DNA of 64,000 bases from Tunturiibacter empetritectus (GTDB lineage: Bacteria > Acidobacteriota > Terriglobia > Terriglobales > Acidobacteriaceae), in assembly GCF_014201375.1 (NCBI RefSeq), contig NZ_JACHDZ010000003.1, positions 647,312 to 711,311 of the forward strand, given 5' to 3'. How positions within the stretch are numbered: position 1 is the stretch's first letter; every line of letters begins with the position of its first letter. The notes beneath the pieces were generated by a model that made no database searches, was not told where the DNA came from, and worked only from the letters and a program-made list of their open reading frames with translations. Both the position numbers and the translations under genes were made by a program. Below are positions 18,449 through 25,894 of the stretch, one piece after another.

Positions 18449-19495
18449 ATGGTGGTTGAGGCTCGCAGGGTTTTGGTTTTGCTCGCAGGGGTGGGTCTGA
18501 TGGGTTTGTCCGAGGGGGCCGCTCTGAGCCTTCCGGGGCAGGCAAACACAGTTGCGCAGCCATCCACTCAGGAGCCTGCACAACAGGAGCCTGCACAGAC
18601 TGTCGATCCTTCTGCTCCGGTCGCTCCTGCTCCAGCCACTCCTTCTGCTCCGGCAGCGAACGACGTGAAGGCTGCGGACGTGAAGGCTGGGGAACGTCCG
18701 CTGCCGGATATTGCTGCTCTGATGCATGACGTTGAGACGAATCAGAGAGCCGCAGAGGCGATTGAGAAGGACTATCTATATCGGTCTCTGGTGACGGAAC
18801 AGCGGCTGGATTCGCATGGCGGATTGAAGAAGACCGAGACCAGGGAGTATGAGGTCTTTTGGGAGAATGGCGTGCCGGTGGCTCGGCTGGTAAAGAAGGA
18901 TGGGCAGGAGCTAAGCCCGGACGAGCAGAAGAAAGAGAGTGACCGGATTGACAAGGACTCCGAGAAGGCCAAGGAGAGACGAGAGAAGGCCGATGAGAAG
19001 GGGAAGGAGTCGGATGCGCGCGGGCACGAGCTGATGACGGCCTCGCGGGCGCTGGAGCTGGGAAGCTTTACCAATCCGCGGCGAGTGCAGCTGAATGGCA
19101 GGGACACGATTGTGGCGGACTATGCGGGTGACCCGAAGGCCAAGACACGAACCAAATTCGAAGAGGTGGTTCGGGACATGATGGGCACGGTATGGGTGGA
19201 TGAACAGGACCGTGTGCTGGTGAAGGCTGAAGGACACTTCGTGAATAACTTCAAGATTGGCGGCGGGCTGATGGCGAATATTCAGAAGGGGACGAGCTTC
19301 TCGATGGAGCAGAGAAAGGTGAATGGCGAGGTGTGGCTGCCGGCGAGAGAAGAGGGCCAGGGGTCTGCACGAGCCTTGCTGTTTCTGGGTTTCAACGGCC
19401 GCGTTGAGGCGGTGGAGTCGGACTATCGGAAGTTCAAGGCGACTTCGAAGATTGTGCCGGTGGAGAGTCCCATGCCGGAGTCTATGCCTCAGTGA
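18449..19495 (+). CDS. Exported hypothetical protein, Pro/Ala-rich N-terminus
   Basis: 348 residues. A hydrophobic signal segment (VLVLLAGVGLMGLSEGAALS) is followed by a Pro/Ala/Gln low-complexity linker (residues ~30-75), a very charged Lys/Glu/Asp helical stretch (~155-190) and a beta-rich C-terminal half (NGRDTIVADYAGDPKAKTRTKFEEVVRDMMGTVWVDEQ) that could be a LolA-like sheet. I do not recognise a named family. It lies four bases from the end of the convergent Pr6Pr gene. Confidence 0.75.
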   Translation: MVVEARRVLVLLAGVGLMGLSEGAALSLPGQANTVAQPSTQEPAQQEPAQTVDPSAPVAPAPATPSAPAANDVKAADVKAGERPLPDIAALMHDVETNQRAAEAIEKDYLYRSLVTEQRLDSHGGLKKTETREYEVFWENGVPVARLVKKDGQELSPDEQKKESDRIDKDSEKAKERREKADEKGKESDARGHELMTASRALELGSFTNPRRVQLNGRDTIVADYAGDPKAKTRTKFEEVVRDMMGTVWVDEQDRVLVKAEGHFVNNFKIGGGLMANIQKGTSFSMEQRKVNGEVWLPAREEGQGSARALLFLGFNGRVEAVESDYRKFKATSKIVPVESPMPESMPQ

Positions 19496-19498
19496 TCT

Positions 19499-20155
19499 TC
19501 AGGCTTTGGTGGAGGCGGAGCGTGATCTCGCTAGAAGCCGGTCGATGGCGACGAGAACCATCCCCAGGACCCAGAAACCTAGCAGCAGGAAGGCTGTGTT
19601 GAGGAGTGCTCGAGGGTACCCGAGGAGGGTGACATCGGCGAAGTGATAGGGGTAGAAGCCGGTTAATGCTCCGCGAAGGATGCAATAGGCAACGTAAAGC
19701 AGAGGATAGACGAGCCAGTAGAGGGGCAGGCTCCAGCGCAGGGTGCCTTTGGGAACGAAGAGAAGCCAGTAGAGGACGTAGAGGACCGGCGTCACGTCGT
19801 GCAAGGCTGTGTCCAGGACTGCGTTGAGACCGGTTGGACTCCAAGTCGCACGGAGCAGGAGCGTGTAGATAAGCCCTACAACGAAGATATAGAGCGCGAC
19901 AGCCGACTGCGTGGAGGGACGGGTAAGGAGGGTGTCGGCGTCGCCGCGAAGAAAGCACGCGGTCGTTACGATGGCGAGGAGCAGGTTTGTGAGGATCGTG
20001 AAGTAGCTGAGTGTGTTGATGACCCCGAAGATTAGGGAGCGACCATCTGCGACCAGTCCTTTTGTCGCTGAGATGATCTGTACGAGGACGGCTAGCCAGG
20101 CGATAAGGGCTATGAGGACGAGAGAGGTCTGTTTGAGTGTTCCCGTCTTCGGCAT
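19499..20155 (-). CDS. Pr6Pr-like integral membrane protein
   Basis: About 218 residues with six hydrophobic helices and the conserved SYFTILTNLL segment, an ATWSPTG..DTALHDVTPVLY motif and a TGFYPYHFAD motif in the fourth to fifth helices, all typical of the Pr6Pr (FAR-17a/AIG1-like) membrane family. The function is unknown. The start is set at ATG 20155 (MPKTGTLKQ); the reading frame continues upstream to 20245 but that stretch is not hydrophobic and has no family resemblance. Confidence 0.78.
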   Translation of the reverse strand: MPKTGTLKQTSLVLIALIAWLAVLVQIISATKGLVADGRSLIFGVINTLSYFTILTNLLLAIVTTACFLRGDADTLLTRPSTQSAVALYIFVVGLIYTLLLRATWSPTGLNAVLDTALHDVTPVLYVLYWLLFVPKGTLRWSLPLYWLVYPLLYVAYCILRGALTGFYPYHFADVTLLGYPRALLNTAFLLLGFWVLGMVLVAIDRLLARSRSASTKA

Positions 20156-20213
20156 CGCGCCACCACGATAGCAGAAAGGGGAAGAAGATCCCCGATTTTC
20201 AGGAAAGCATACG

Positions 20214-20249
20214 TTAAAAACGCGCAAAGGGATAGCCGAGGCCATCCCT
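20214..20249 (-). terminator. Probable terminator of the cold-shock gene
   Basis: On the minus strand an AGGGAT/ATCCCT hairpin (20228-20249, one internal mismatch, loop around GA) is followed by TTGCGCGTTTTTA. It lies 40 bases beyond the cold-shock stop codon and just upstream of the Pr6Pr start. Confidence 0.55.
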
Positions 20250-20290
20250 TCCGCAAAACTTGGTTGTCGCTGTAGTCGTAGTGCTAAAGA

Positions 20291-20491
20291 CTAGAGAGGC
20301 TGGACGTCAGACGCCTGCCAACCCTTGGGTCCCTTTACCACGTTGAACTGTACAGCCTGGCCCTCTTGAAGGCTCTTGAAACCGTTCGAATTGATCGCCG
20401 AGTAGTGTACGAATACATCCTCGCCATTCTGACGGCTGATAAAGCCAAACCCCTTGGCATCGTTAAACCACTTCACTGTTCCCTGTTCCAT
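20291..20491 (-). CDS. Cold-shock domain protein (CspA family)
   Basis: 66 residues forming one OB-fold cold-shock domain with both RNA-binding motifs, KGFGFI (RNP1) and DVFVHYSAI (RNP2). It binds single-stranded nucleic acid and acts as an RNA chaperone. The ATG is preceded by AAGGAAATAACGG. An AT-rich region of ~250 bases precedes the gene, consistent with the long structured leader common for csp mRNAs. It is monocistronic. Confidence 0.95.
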   Translation of the reverse strand: MEQGTVKWFNDAKGFGFISRQNGEDVFVHYSAINSNGFKSLQEGQAVQFNVVKGPKGWQASDVQPL

Positions 20492-20754
20492 ATCCGTTAT
20501 TTCCTTATTACTGTTGAATTTGCCGCTAGATCCAAATCGGGGTTCGTACAGTACGAGCTTTGCAGAAATCCAATCTGTTTCAAACGATGTGTGAAGGTTA
20601 GCACAGTTGCCAAGTTTTTTTTACTTATTCTCCTAAATAGTTACAACTGCACTATTTATAGTGCAAGAAATGTGAATTTTAGGGCGTAGTTGAGGATATC
20701 GGGGTTCGGCGGATTCGACAAACGTACTACCACAATGCTAAGTATCACGCAGCG
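20492..20754 (-). promoter_or_regulatory. AT-rich leader/promoter region of the cold-shock gene
   Basis: This 263-base gap between cmk and the cold-shock gene is markedly AT-rich for this genome. It contains the perfect palindrome TGCACTA-TTTA-TAGTGCA at 20648-20665 and poly-A/T tracts just downstream of it. On the minus strand TTGCAC lies 17 bases before TAACTA, a possible but weak promoter. A long 5' leader is inferred by analogy with known csp genes. Confidence 0.45.
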
Positions 20755-21564
20755 TTATGCTTTGAGGTGGGTTCGGACGATCTCTTCGGCTTGATTCAGC
20801 ACCTCGTGGAGGGTCATTGACGTGGAGTCGAGGATGACTGCGTCTGCGGCGGGCCTGAGGGGTGATTCGGCCCGGTTGCGATCGCGGTAGTCGCGGTCTT
20901 TCAGTTCGCGAAGGACGGCCTCTTCGTTAAGGCGCTGCTGCTCGGCGGAGATGGGATCGGGAGACTGACGGCTGGAGTTTTGGCGGGCGGTCGGTTCGTC
21001 GGCGTTCGATCCAATGTTCGATGTGGGAGCGGCCTGGCGGTAGCGGCGATTGCCGCGAACCTCGGGGGCGGCGTCGAGGAAGATCTTGACTTCTGCGTCG
21101 GGAAAGACGGCGGTGCCGATATCGCGGCCTTCCATGACAACCCCACCGGCCTCACCGAGCAGGCGCTGCTGGTGGACCATCCAGGCGCGAAGTTGCGGGT
21201 GGACGGAGACTTTGGAGGCGGCGTTGGTGACATCGGTCTCGCGAATGCGACGGGAGACGTCCCGGCCGTCGAGCAGGACGCGGTTGCCTTCAAGTTGCGG
21301 CTCGAGGGTGATGCGGGTGTGGGCGGCGAGGTCCAGGAGCGGGGCCTCGTCGTCGAAGTCGTAGTCGTTGTCGATGGCTTTGAGGGCGAGAGCGCGGTAC
21401 ATGGCGCCGGTCTCCAGATTGAGGAATCCGAAGCGGCGGGCGAGATGAGCGGCGAGGGTGCTTTTGCCGGCTCCAGCAGGCCCGTCGATGGCGATGACGG
21501 GGCGCTGGCGCTTTTTGGTTTCAGGCTGCGTTGCGGGTGCGGAGTCCACGTGCGGCTGCGTCAT
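20755..21564 (-). CDS. cmk: Cytidylate kinase with Ser/Asn-rich insertion
   Basis: Phosphorylates CMP/dCMP with ATP. The P-loop IDGPAGAGKST (near residue 30), NLETGAMYRA, the CMP-binding LLDGRDVS and VMEGRDIGTAVFPDA motifs, and the lid arginines RDYRDRNRAESPL are all present. Between NRRYRQA and EQQRLNEEAV is an insertion of about 30 residues, rich in Ser, Asn and Pro, not normally found at this point. The gene starts six bases after the stop of the winged-helix/disordered gene on the same strand, so they are probably one transcript. Confidence 0.95.
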   Translation of the reverse strand: MTQPHVDSAPATQPETKKRQRPVIAIDGPAGAGKSTLAAHLARRFGFLNLETGAMYRALALKAIDNDYDFDDEAPLLDLAAHTRITLEPQLEGNRVLLDGRDVSRRIRETDVTNAASKVSVHPQLRAWMVHQQRLLGEAGGVVMEGRDIGTAVFPDAEVKIFLDAAPEVRGNRRYRQAAPTSNIGSNADEPTARQNSSRQSPDPISAEQQRLNEEAVLRELKDRDYRDRNRAESPLRPAADAVILDSTSMTLHEVLNQAEEIVRTHLKA

Positions 21565-21569
21565 CCGGC

Positions 21570-23843
21570 TTATTCCCCTTCCTCACGTTTGAACTTGCGG
21601 GCGGGAGGCCGATTGCCGAAGGGCTTCTTGTTGCCCTTGAACTTGTCGAAGGTGCTGGCGGGTTTGCCGGTTCCGGCGGCGGATTTGCTGTAGGGTTTTT
21701 TGCCGGCGAAGCTGCCAGTGGATTTGCCGGCGAAGCTGCCGCCTGAGAAGCTGCCGCCCGATTTGCTGTATGGCTTTTTGGCGCCGAAGCTGCTGCCGGT
21801 TTTGCTGTACGGTTTTTTCTCGCCGAAGCCGCCGCTGGGTTTGCCTTCGAAGGTGCCCTTGGGACGCGGGGTGCGAGGTGCGTCGAACTTGCGGAAGGGG
21901 GGACCGTCGGGACGTGCTGCGCGGCCCTCTGTGCGACGGGGTCGGGCTTCGGAGTCACGGGTGTCGCGGGTGGCGGGGGTGTCACGGGAGAAGTTTTTGC
22001 GCGGAGCGAAGCCGTTGGTGCGGTCGCCGCCGTCGAAGCTGCGTTGCGGGCGGGCGGAGAAGCTGCCGGGTTTGCGGGGGCCACCGAAGCTGGGCTTGGC
22101 TGGCCTGTCGCCGAAGGTGCGGCGAGGTGGGCGGGCGTCACCGGAGTCTGCGTCGGGACGGGGCGCGAAGTCGCGGCGTGGGGGGCGAGCGTCGCCAAAA
22201 TCGCGGCGGGGTGGACGGGAGTCGCTGCTGTCGCGGCTGAAGCTGGGCTTCCCGGCGAAGCCTTCGCGCTTGCGGCCGAAGGTGCCTGGCTTGGAGAAGG
22301 TCTTGCGCGGACGGTCGCCTTCTCCGGCGGAGGAGTCGTTGTAGGGGCGCGGAGTGTATTCGCGACGGGGTGGGCGGCTTTCGCCTGAGTCTGCGCTGCG
22401 GCGGTAGGTGGGGCGGTCGCCGCCGGTAGTGGGGCGATCGCTGCTGAAGCGGGGCTTGCTGCCGAACGCTGGCTTGCTGCCAAAACTGGGGCGGCTGCCG
22501 AAGGATGGCTTTGATCCAAAAGCAGGCTTCGAGCCAAACGAGGGCTTTGCGCCGAAGGATGGTTTCGATCCGAAGGAGGGCCGCTTCCCTGCTCGGTCAG
22601 AGGCGGGCTTGTAGGTGCGAGGAGTGCGGGGTGCTTCGGCACTGTCGCCTTCGTTTGGCACCTCGGAGGAGGACTTCGCTGCGGCGAGGCGGTCGGCCTT
22701 CTCTTCTTCCCAGGGCTTGGTGAAGCTGGGGCGGTCGGGGCGGTTGGATTCGCGAGTGAATGGGCGGCGCTCGCGTGGGGAAGGAGTTGATTCTGAACTG
22801 CGACCAGGTTTGGTTACAAATCCAGTGCCGACCTTGCGGGGCTTGGGAATGAACTTCTTGATGCGGCCGGTCTCCTCGGCGGATTCGGCGCTGTGGCCTT
22901 CGGTGGTGGCGGCGATGGAGTCGACGTCGTCCGGTGCGGGAGCGGCGATGGCGAGGAAGGCGGGGAGTTCGCCGGTGACGTGGAGGACGGTGCGGCCTTC
23001 TACTGCAATGGTCTCCAACTGGCGCGCGGAGATGAGAGCGTGGATGACATCGCGGATGCGCGAGCGGGCGGCGATGGGCGAGAGGAAGGTCTCGATGTCC
23101 TCCTCAGAAGCTACGATGGCCTGACCGAGATAGAGAGAGATGAGTGCGGAGAGGGCAGTGGGCTGTCCGGCGTTGGCTCCGGCCTTGATCTGCTTGGTGA
23201 AACGGGTGGTGATGAGCTCCCAGAGTGTGGCTGCTCCATCGGGCTGGGGGACGGGGATGACGCGGAGGTGCTGCCAGAGTTCGGTGAGAGAGCGCAGTAC
23301 GGCGGTTTCGGTGACCTCTTTGCCGAGCTGCGTGGTGAGGTCGTAGGAGCTCATGCCGGTGGAGTGGTCTTTGGCTCGCTCGGCGAGGAGGGTGTAGGTG
23401 TTGAGGGCGAGCGGGGAGACCTTCGTGGCGCCGCTGGTGGTGGGGGGCTGCTTCCAGGCCTTGTCGCCGCGCAGGGTGAAGATGTAGGGGAAGGCGAGCG
23501 GGGAGACGATGAAGTCGGGTGTTTCACTGCCGGTGCCGCTGGGTGAGCCGAGGAGATTGAGCGGGATGGCGCCGCTGTCGAGGATGAGACGGGAGAGGAG
23601 GCTGCGGGACTGGTCGGTGTCGGCGAGGGTAGGCGTGGCGTTGGGGGTGCCGAGGATGGCTTCGACGAAGGATGGCGCGGGAGCGGGAAGCTGTGCGGCG
23701 CGGGGAGTGAAGAAGACCAGGCCTGAGGTGTTGAGCCAGTCGCGAAGCATGTTGAGGGTGAGGATGGGATCGGTGTTTTGATGCCAATGCGCGAGACGGG
23801 CGGCGGCGAGCTGGTCAGCCGTGGGAGTGCTTAGGTTACTCAA
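21570..23843 (-). CDS. Winged-helix (AlkZ-like?) protein with long disordered FGSKP/RPPRR tail
   Basis: 757 residues. The first ~310 look folded: LTLNMLRDWLNTSGLVFFTPR, a middle segment FIVSPLAFPYIFTLRG, and SYDLTTQLGKEVTETAVLRSL, which resemble AlkZ-related winged-helix proteins (weak, by eye). From about residue 340 to the end it is low complexity: proline/arginine linkers, then eight or so F-G-S-K-P-type units (~430-490), RPPRR-D/T-F repeats (~540-610) and KKPYSK repeats near the C-terminus. The tail is strongly basic and aromatic/Gly-rich, like disordered tails of RNA-binding proteins. It is directly upstream of cmk. The function is unknown; nucleic-acid binding is an inference. Confidence 0.8.
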   Translation of the reverse strand: MSNLSTPTADQLAAARLAHWHQNTDPILTLNMLRDWLNTSGLVFFTPRAAQLPAPAPSFVEAILGTPNATPTLADTDQSRSLLSRLILDSGAIPLNLLGSPSGTGSETPDFIVSPLAFPYIFTLRGDKAWKQPPTTSGATKVSPLALNTYTLLAERAKDHSTGMSSYDLTTQLGKEVTETAVLRSLTELWQHLRVIPVPQPDGAATLWELITTRFTKQIKAGANAGQPTALSALISLYLGQAIVASEEDIETFLSPIAARSRIRDVIHALISARQLETIAVEGRTVLHVTGELPAFLAIAAPAPDDVDSIAATTEGHSAESAEETGRIKKFIPKPRKVGTGFVTKPGRSSESTPSPRERRPFTRESNRPDRPSFTKPWEEEKADRLAAAKSSSEVPNEGDSAEAPRTPRTYKPASDRAGKRPSFGSKPSFGAKPSFGSKPAFGSKPSFGSRPSFGSKPAFGSKPRFSSDRPTTGGDRPTYRRSADSGESRPPRREYTPRPYNDSSAGEGDRPRKTFSKPGTFGRKREGFAGKPSFSRDSSDSRPPRRDFGDARPPRRDFAPRPDADSGDARPPRRTFGDRPAKPSFGGPRKPGSFSARPQRSFDGGDRTNGFAPRKNFSRDTPATRDTRDSEARPRRTEGRAARPDGPPFRKFDAPRTPRPKGTFEGKPSGGFGEKKPYSKTGSSFGAKKPYSKSGGSFSGGSFAGKSTGSFAGKKPYSKSAAGTGKPASTFDKFKGNKKPFGNRPPARKFKREEGE

Positions 23844-24201
23844 GGTGTTGCCTTCCTGCTGGGCGGAGCGGGGCTCGCGCTACAACATATCCTTAGCCTG
23901 GGCTAAAAGGATGACACTAAAAGATTGGATTCGAGCGATAAGCGGCCGGATGCGCTGAGATGCTTTTTGTATGTCTTTATAAGAATACCGCAAAGCGGCG
24001 GGGTTCCGTGGATGAGTGAAGGAATTGGTAGCGGGTCGATTGAAACCTGGGCAACCAAGTTATCTATAACCTCGTTTTCAAGGAACCTCAATTCAGACCA
24101 ACCGGAGAGGAAGCGAAACCGTTGGCGCGATCGTTCAGGGAATACAAGCAAGCTGCGAAACCTTGTATGCTACCGTTGCGCTACCAAGAGGCTGCAGCAC
24201 A
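23844..24201. other. Divergent intergenic region, no gene seen
   Basis: This 358-base gap between the divergent winged-helix gene and the small four-helix membrane protein is somewhat AT-richer than the flanking genes. I see no RNA gene, no strong hairpin and no convincing promoter boxes. Confidence 0.5.
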
Positions 24202-24684
24202 ATGGAATTTCGAGCTGATAACTCTCCTCCAGAAGATGAGCCGGAATTAGTGGGCTTACGCGTCAGTGCTGGCCTGCTCGCGAGTGTAGGCTGCATATTC
24301 GCCATTTACCCACTTGGTTTTGCTCTGCTGCTGATCGTTCTCGCGATTCAAGTTCTAACAGGACGAGCTTCGACCTTACGCCCTCAATCGTGGCCGCTGA
24401 TGCTGATCGGTATGTGTGTTTCCGCTGCAATTACATATCTGATCTTTTGTGCTGCTTCAGCTCTTAGGAAGAGACAACTGTGGGCTGCATACCTGGCCAT
24501 GCTATTTGGAGTCATGTTTCTCCTCCTAAGCGGAGGTTTCGTTTATGACCTTTATCATCCTGAGCGAGCTGGCCCAGATGAAGGGTTCGGAATATTCTTC
24601 ATACCCTTTTGCTTCCTTATCGGCATGTGGTGGTGTGTTTATCTGAACCTGCCTCACGTGCGTCGCCAACTCAGGCGCGCATGA
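24202..24684 (+). CDS. Four-helix membrane protein, unknown
   Basis: About 160 residues with an acidic N-terminus (NSPPEDEPEL) and four hydrophobic helices, ending in a basic RRQLRRA tail. The ATG at 24202 has GAGG ten bases upstream; the frame extends to 24163 but without a ribosome-binding site. I do not recognise a family. Its codon use is more AT-rich than that of the neighbours. The stop codon abuts the pstS stop codon with no bases between. Confidence 0.7.
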   Translation: MEFRADNSPPEDEPELVGLRVSAGLLASVGCIFAIYPLGFALLLIVLAIQVLTGRASTLRPQSWPLMLIGMCVSAAITYLIFCAASALRKRQLWAAYLAMLFGVMFLLLSGGFVYDLYHPERAGPDEGFGIFFIPFCFLIGMWWCVYLNLPHVRRQLRRA

Positions 24685-25779
24685 TTATGGGATTGGCTGG
24701 CCCGCGGCAGTCATTAGTTGGACCTGCTGGCGGTCGTAGGCTTTGACGCCGTCGGGGAGCGGGGCGTAGTTGAGTGTGGCTGCAGCGGCCTGTCCGTCGG
24801 TGATGACGTACTGGATGAAGTTTCTGAGGGCCGTTCGCTTGGCGACGTCGGGGCCGTCCTTCGGGATGATGAGGAAGGTGAGGGTGGAGATCGGGTAGGC
24901 GTCCGGCGCGGAGGCGGGGGCGTTGACGATGGGAGTGCGCGGGTCTTTGGAGAGCTGATCGGTGAAGGCTGCGATGGCGGCGGTGGTGCTGGAGGTATCG
25001 GGCAGGATGTATTTGCCGGCGAGGTTTTTGACCGAGGCTACGGGCAGCTTGTTCTGCTGGGCGAAGGTAAGTTCGACGTAGCCGATGGCTCCGGGAGTTT
25101 GACGGACCTGGCCGGTGACACCCTCACTTCCCTTGCCTCCCATGCCGACGGGCCAGTCGACGGAGTTGCCCTTGCCGACCTTCTGCTGCCACTCCGGGCT
25201 AACGGCTGAGAGATAGGTGGTGAAGGCGTTGGTGGTGCCACTGCCATCGGTGCGGTGGGCGACGAGGATCTTGGTGTTGGGCAGAGCGACGCCGGGGTTG
25301 TCTTTGACCAGGATGGGATCGTGCCAGGAGGTGATCTTGCCGAGGAAGATGCCTGCGATGGCGTCTGAGGAGAGCTGGATCGGCTTGGCGAGGCCGGGCA
25401 GCGAGTAGGTGATGCAGACGGGGCCTGCGGATTCGGGGATCTGGATGACGGGCTTCATGCCGCTGAGTTGATCGTCGTTGAGCGCGGCATCGGAGGCGCC
25501 GAAGTCGACTGTGCCGTTCTTGACCTGCTGGACGCCGCCGCCAGAGCCGATGGATTGATAGTTGATGCGGACGTTAGAGTGGGCGTTGGCGAAAGCGGAC
25601 GTCCATTGGGACATTACGGGATATACGAAGGTGCTTCCAGCGCCGTTGAGTTCCACGCTCTGAGCTTCGCTGCCGCCGGAGCTTGATTTGCAGCCCGCAA
25701 GGGAGACCATAAAAAGAGCGGATGCAAAACAGAGAACATAGGCTGATCGGAGACGGGGGCTATCGATGGATTTGCGCAT
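24685..25779 (-). CDS. pstS: Phosphate ABC transporter substrate-binding lipoprotein
   Basis: Periplasmic phosphate receptor of the Pst system. 364 residues with a lipoprotein signal (lipobox LAGC, residues 27-30). The phosphate-binding features are in place: ELNGAGSTFVYPVMSQW, YQSIGSGGGVQQV, VDFGASDA and HRTDGSGTTNAFT. No pstC, pstA, pstB or phoU follows; the gene is alone downstream of mutL. A 9-base direct repeat lies about 90 bases upstream. Confidence 0.95.
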   Translation of the reverse strand: MRKSIDSPRLRSAYVLCFASALFMVSLAGCKSSSGGSEAQSVELNGAGSTFVYPVMSQWTSAFANAHSNVRINYQSIGSGGGVQQVKNGTVDFGASDAALNDDQLSGMKPVIQIPESAGPVCITYSLPGLAKPIQLSSDAIAGIFLGKITSWHDPILVKDNPGVALPNTKILVAHRTDGSGTTNAFTTYLSAVSPEWQQKVGKGNSVDWPVGMGGKGSEGVTGQVRQTPGAIGYVELTFAQQNKLPVASVKNLAGKYILPDTSSTTAAIAAFTDQLSKDPRTPIVNAPASAPDAYPISTLTFLIIPKDGPDVAKRTALRNFIQYVITDGQAAAATLNYAPLPDGVKAYDRQQVQLMTAAGQPIP

Positions 25780-25863
25780 AGGTTCTCCAGTGGAACGAAG
25801 ATGGATATTAGTTTGGTTGCATGACCATGGAGAGATGGTTGCCGCCAGAGGGGCATATTTGCA

Positions 25864-25889
25864 GAGTCTTTACAGAGGCTGAGTCTTTA
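25864..25889. repeat. 9-bp direct repeat upstream of pstS
   Basis: GAGTCTTTA occurs at 25864-25872 and again at 25881-25889 (17-base period) in the 115-base mutL-pstS gap. Spacing and sequence differ from the E. coli Pho box (11-base period, CTGTCAT), so a regulator site is only a possibility. Confidence 0.5.
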
Positions 25890-25894
25890 TGGAG

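Noticed and set aside
21521..22642. Second long frame on the minus strand inside the disordered-tail gene (Pro/Ala-rich, 373 codons)
   Set aside because: It is a shifted reading of the low-complexity repeats with no start context or protein features; the FGSKP frame has the folded N-terminus and the ribosome-gene-like codon pattern.
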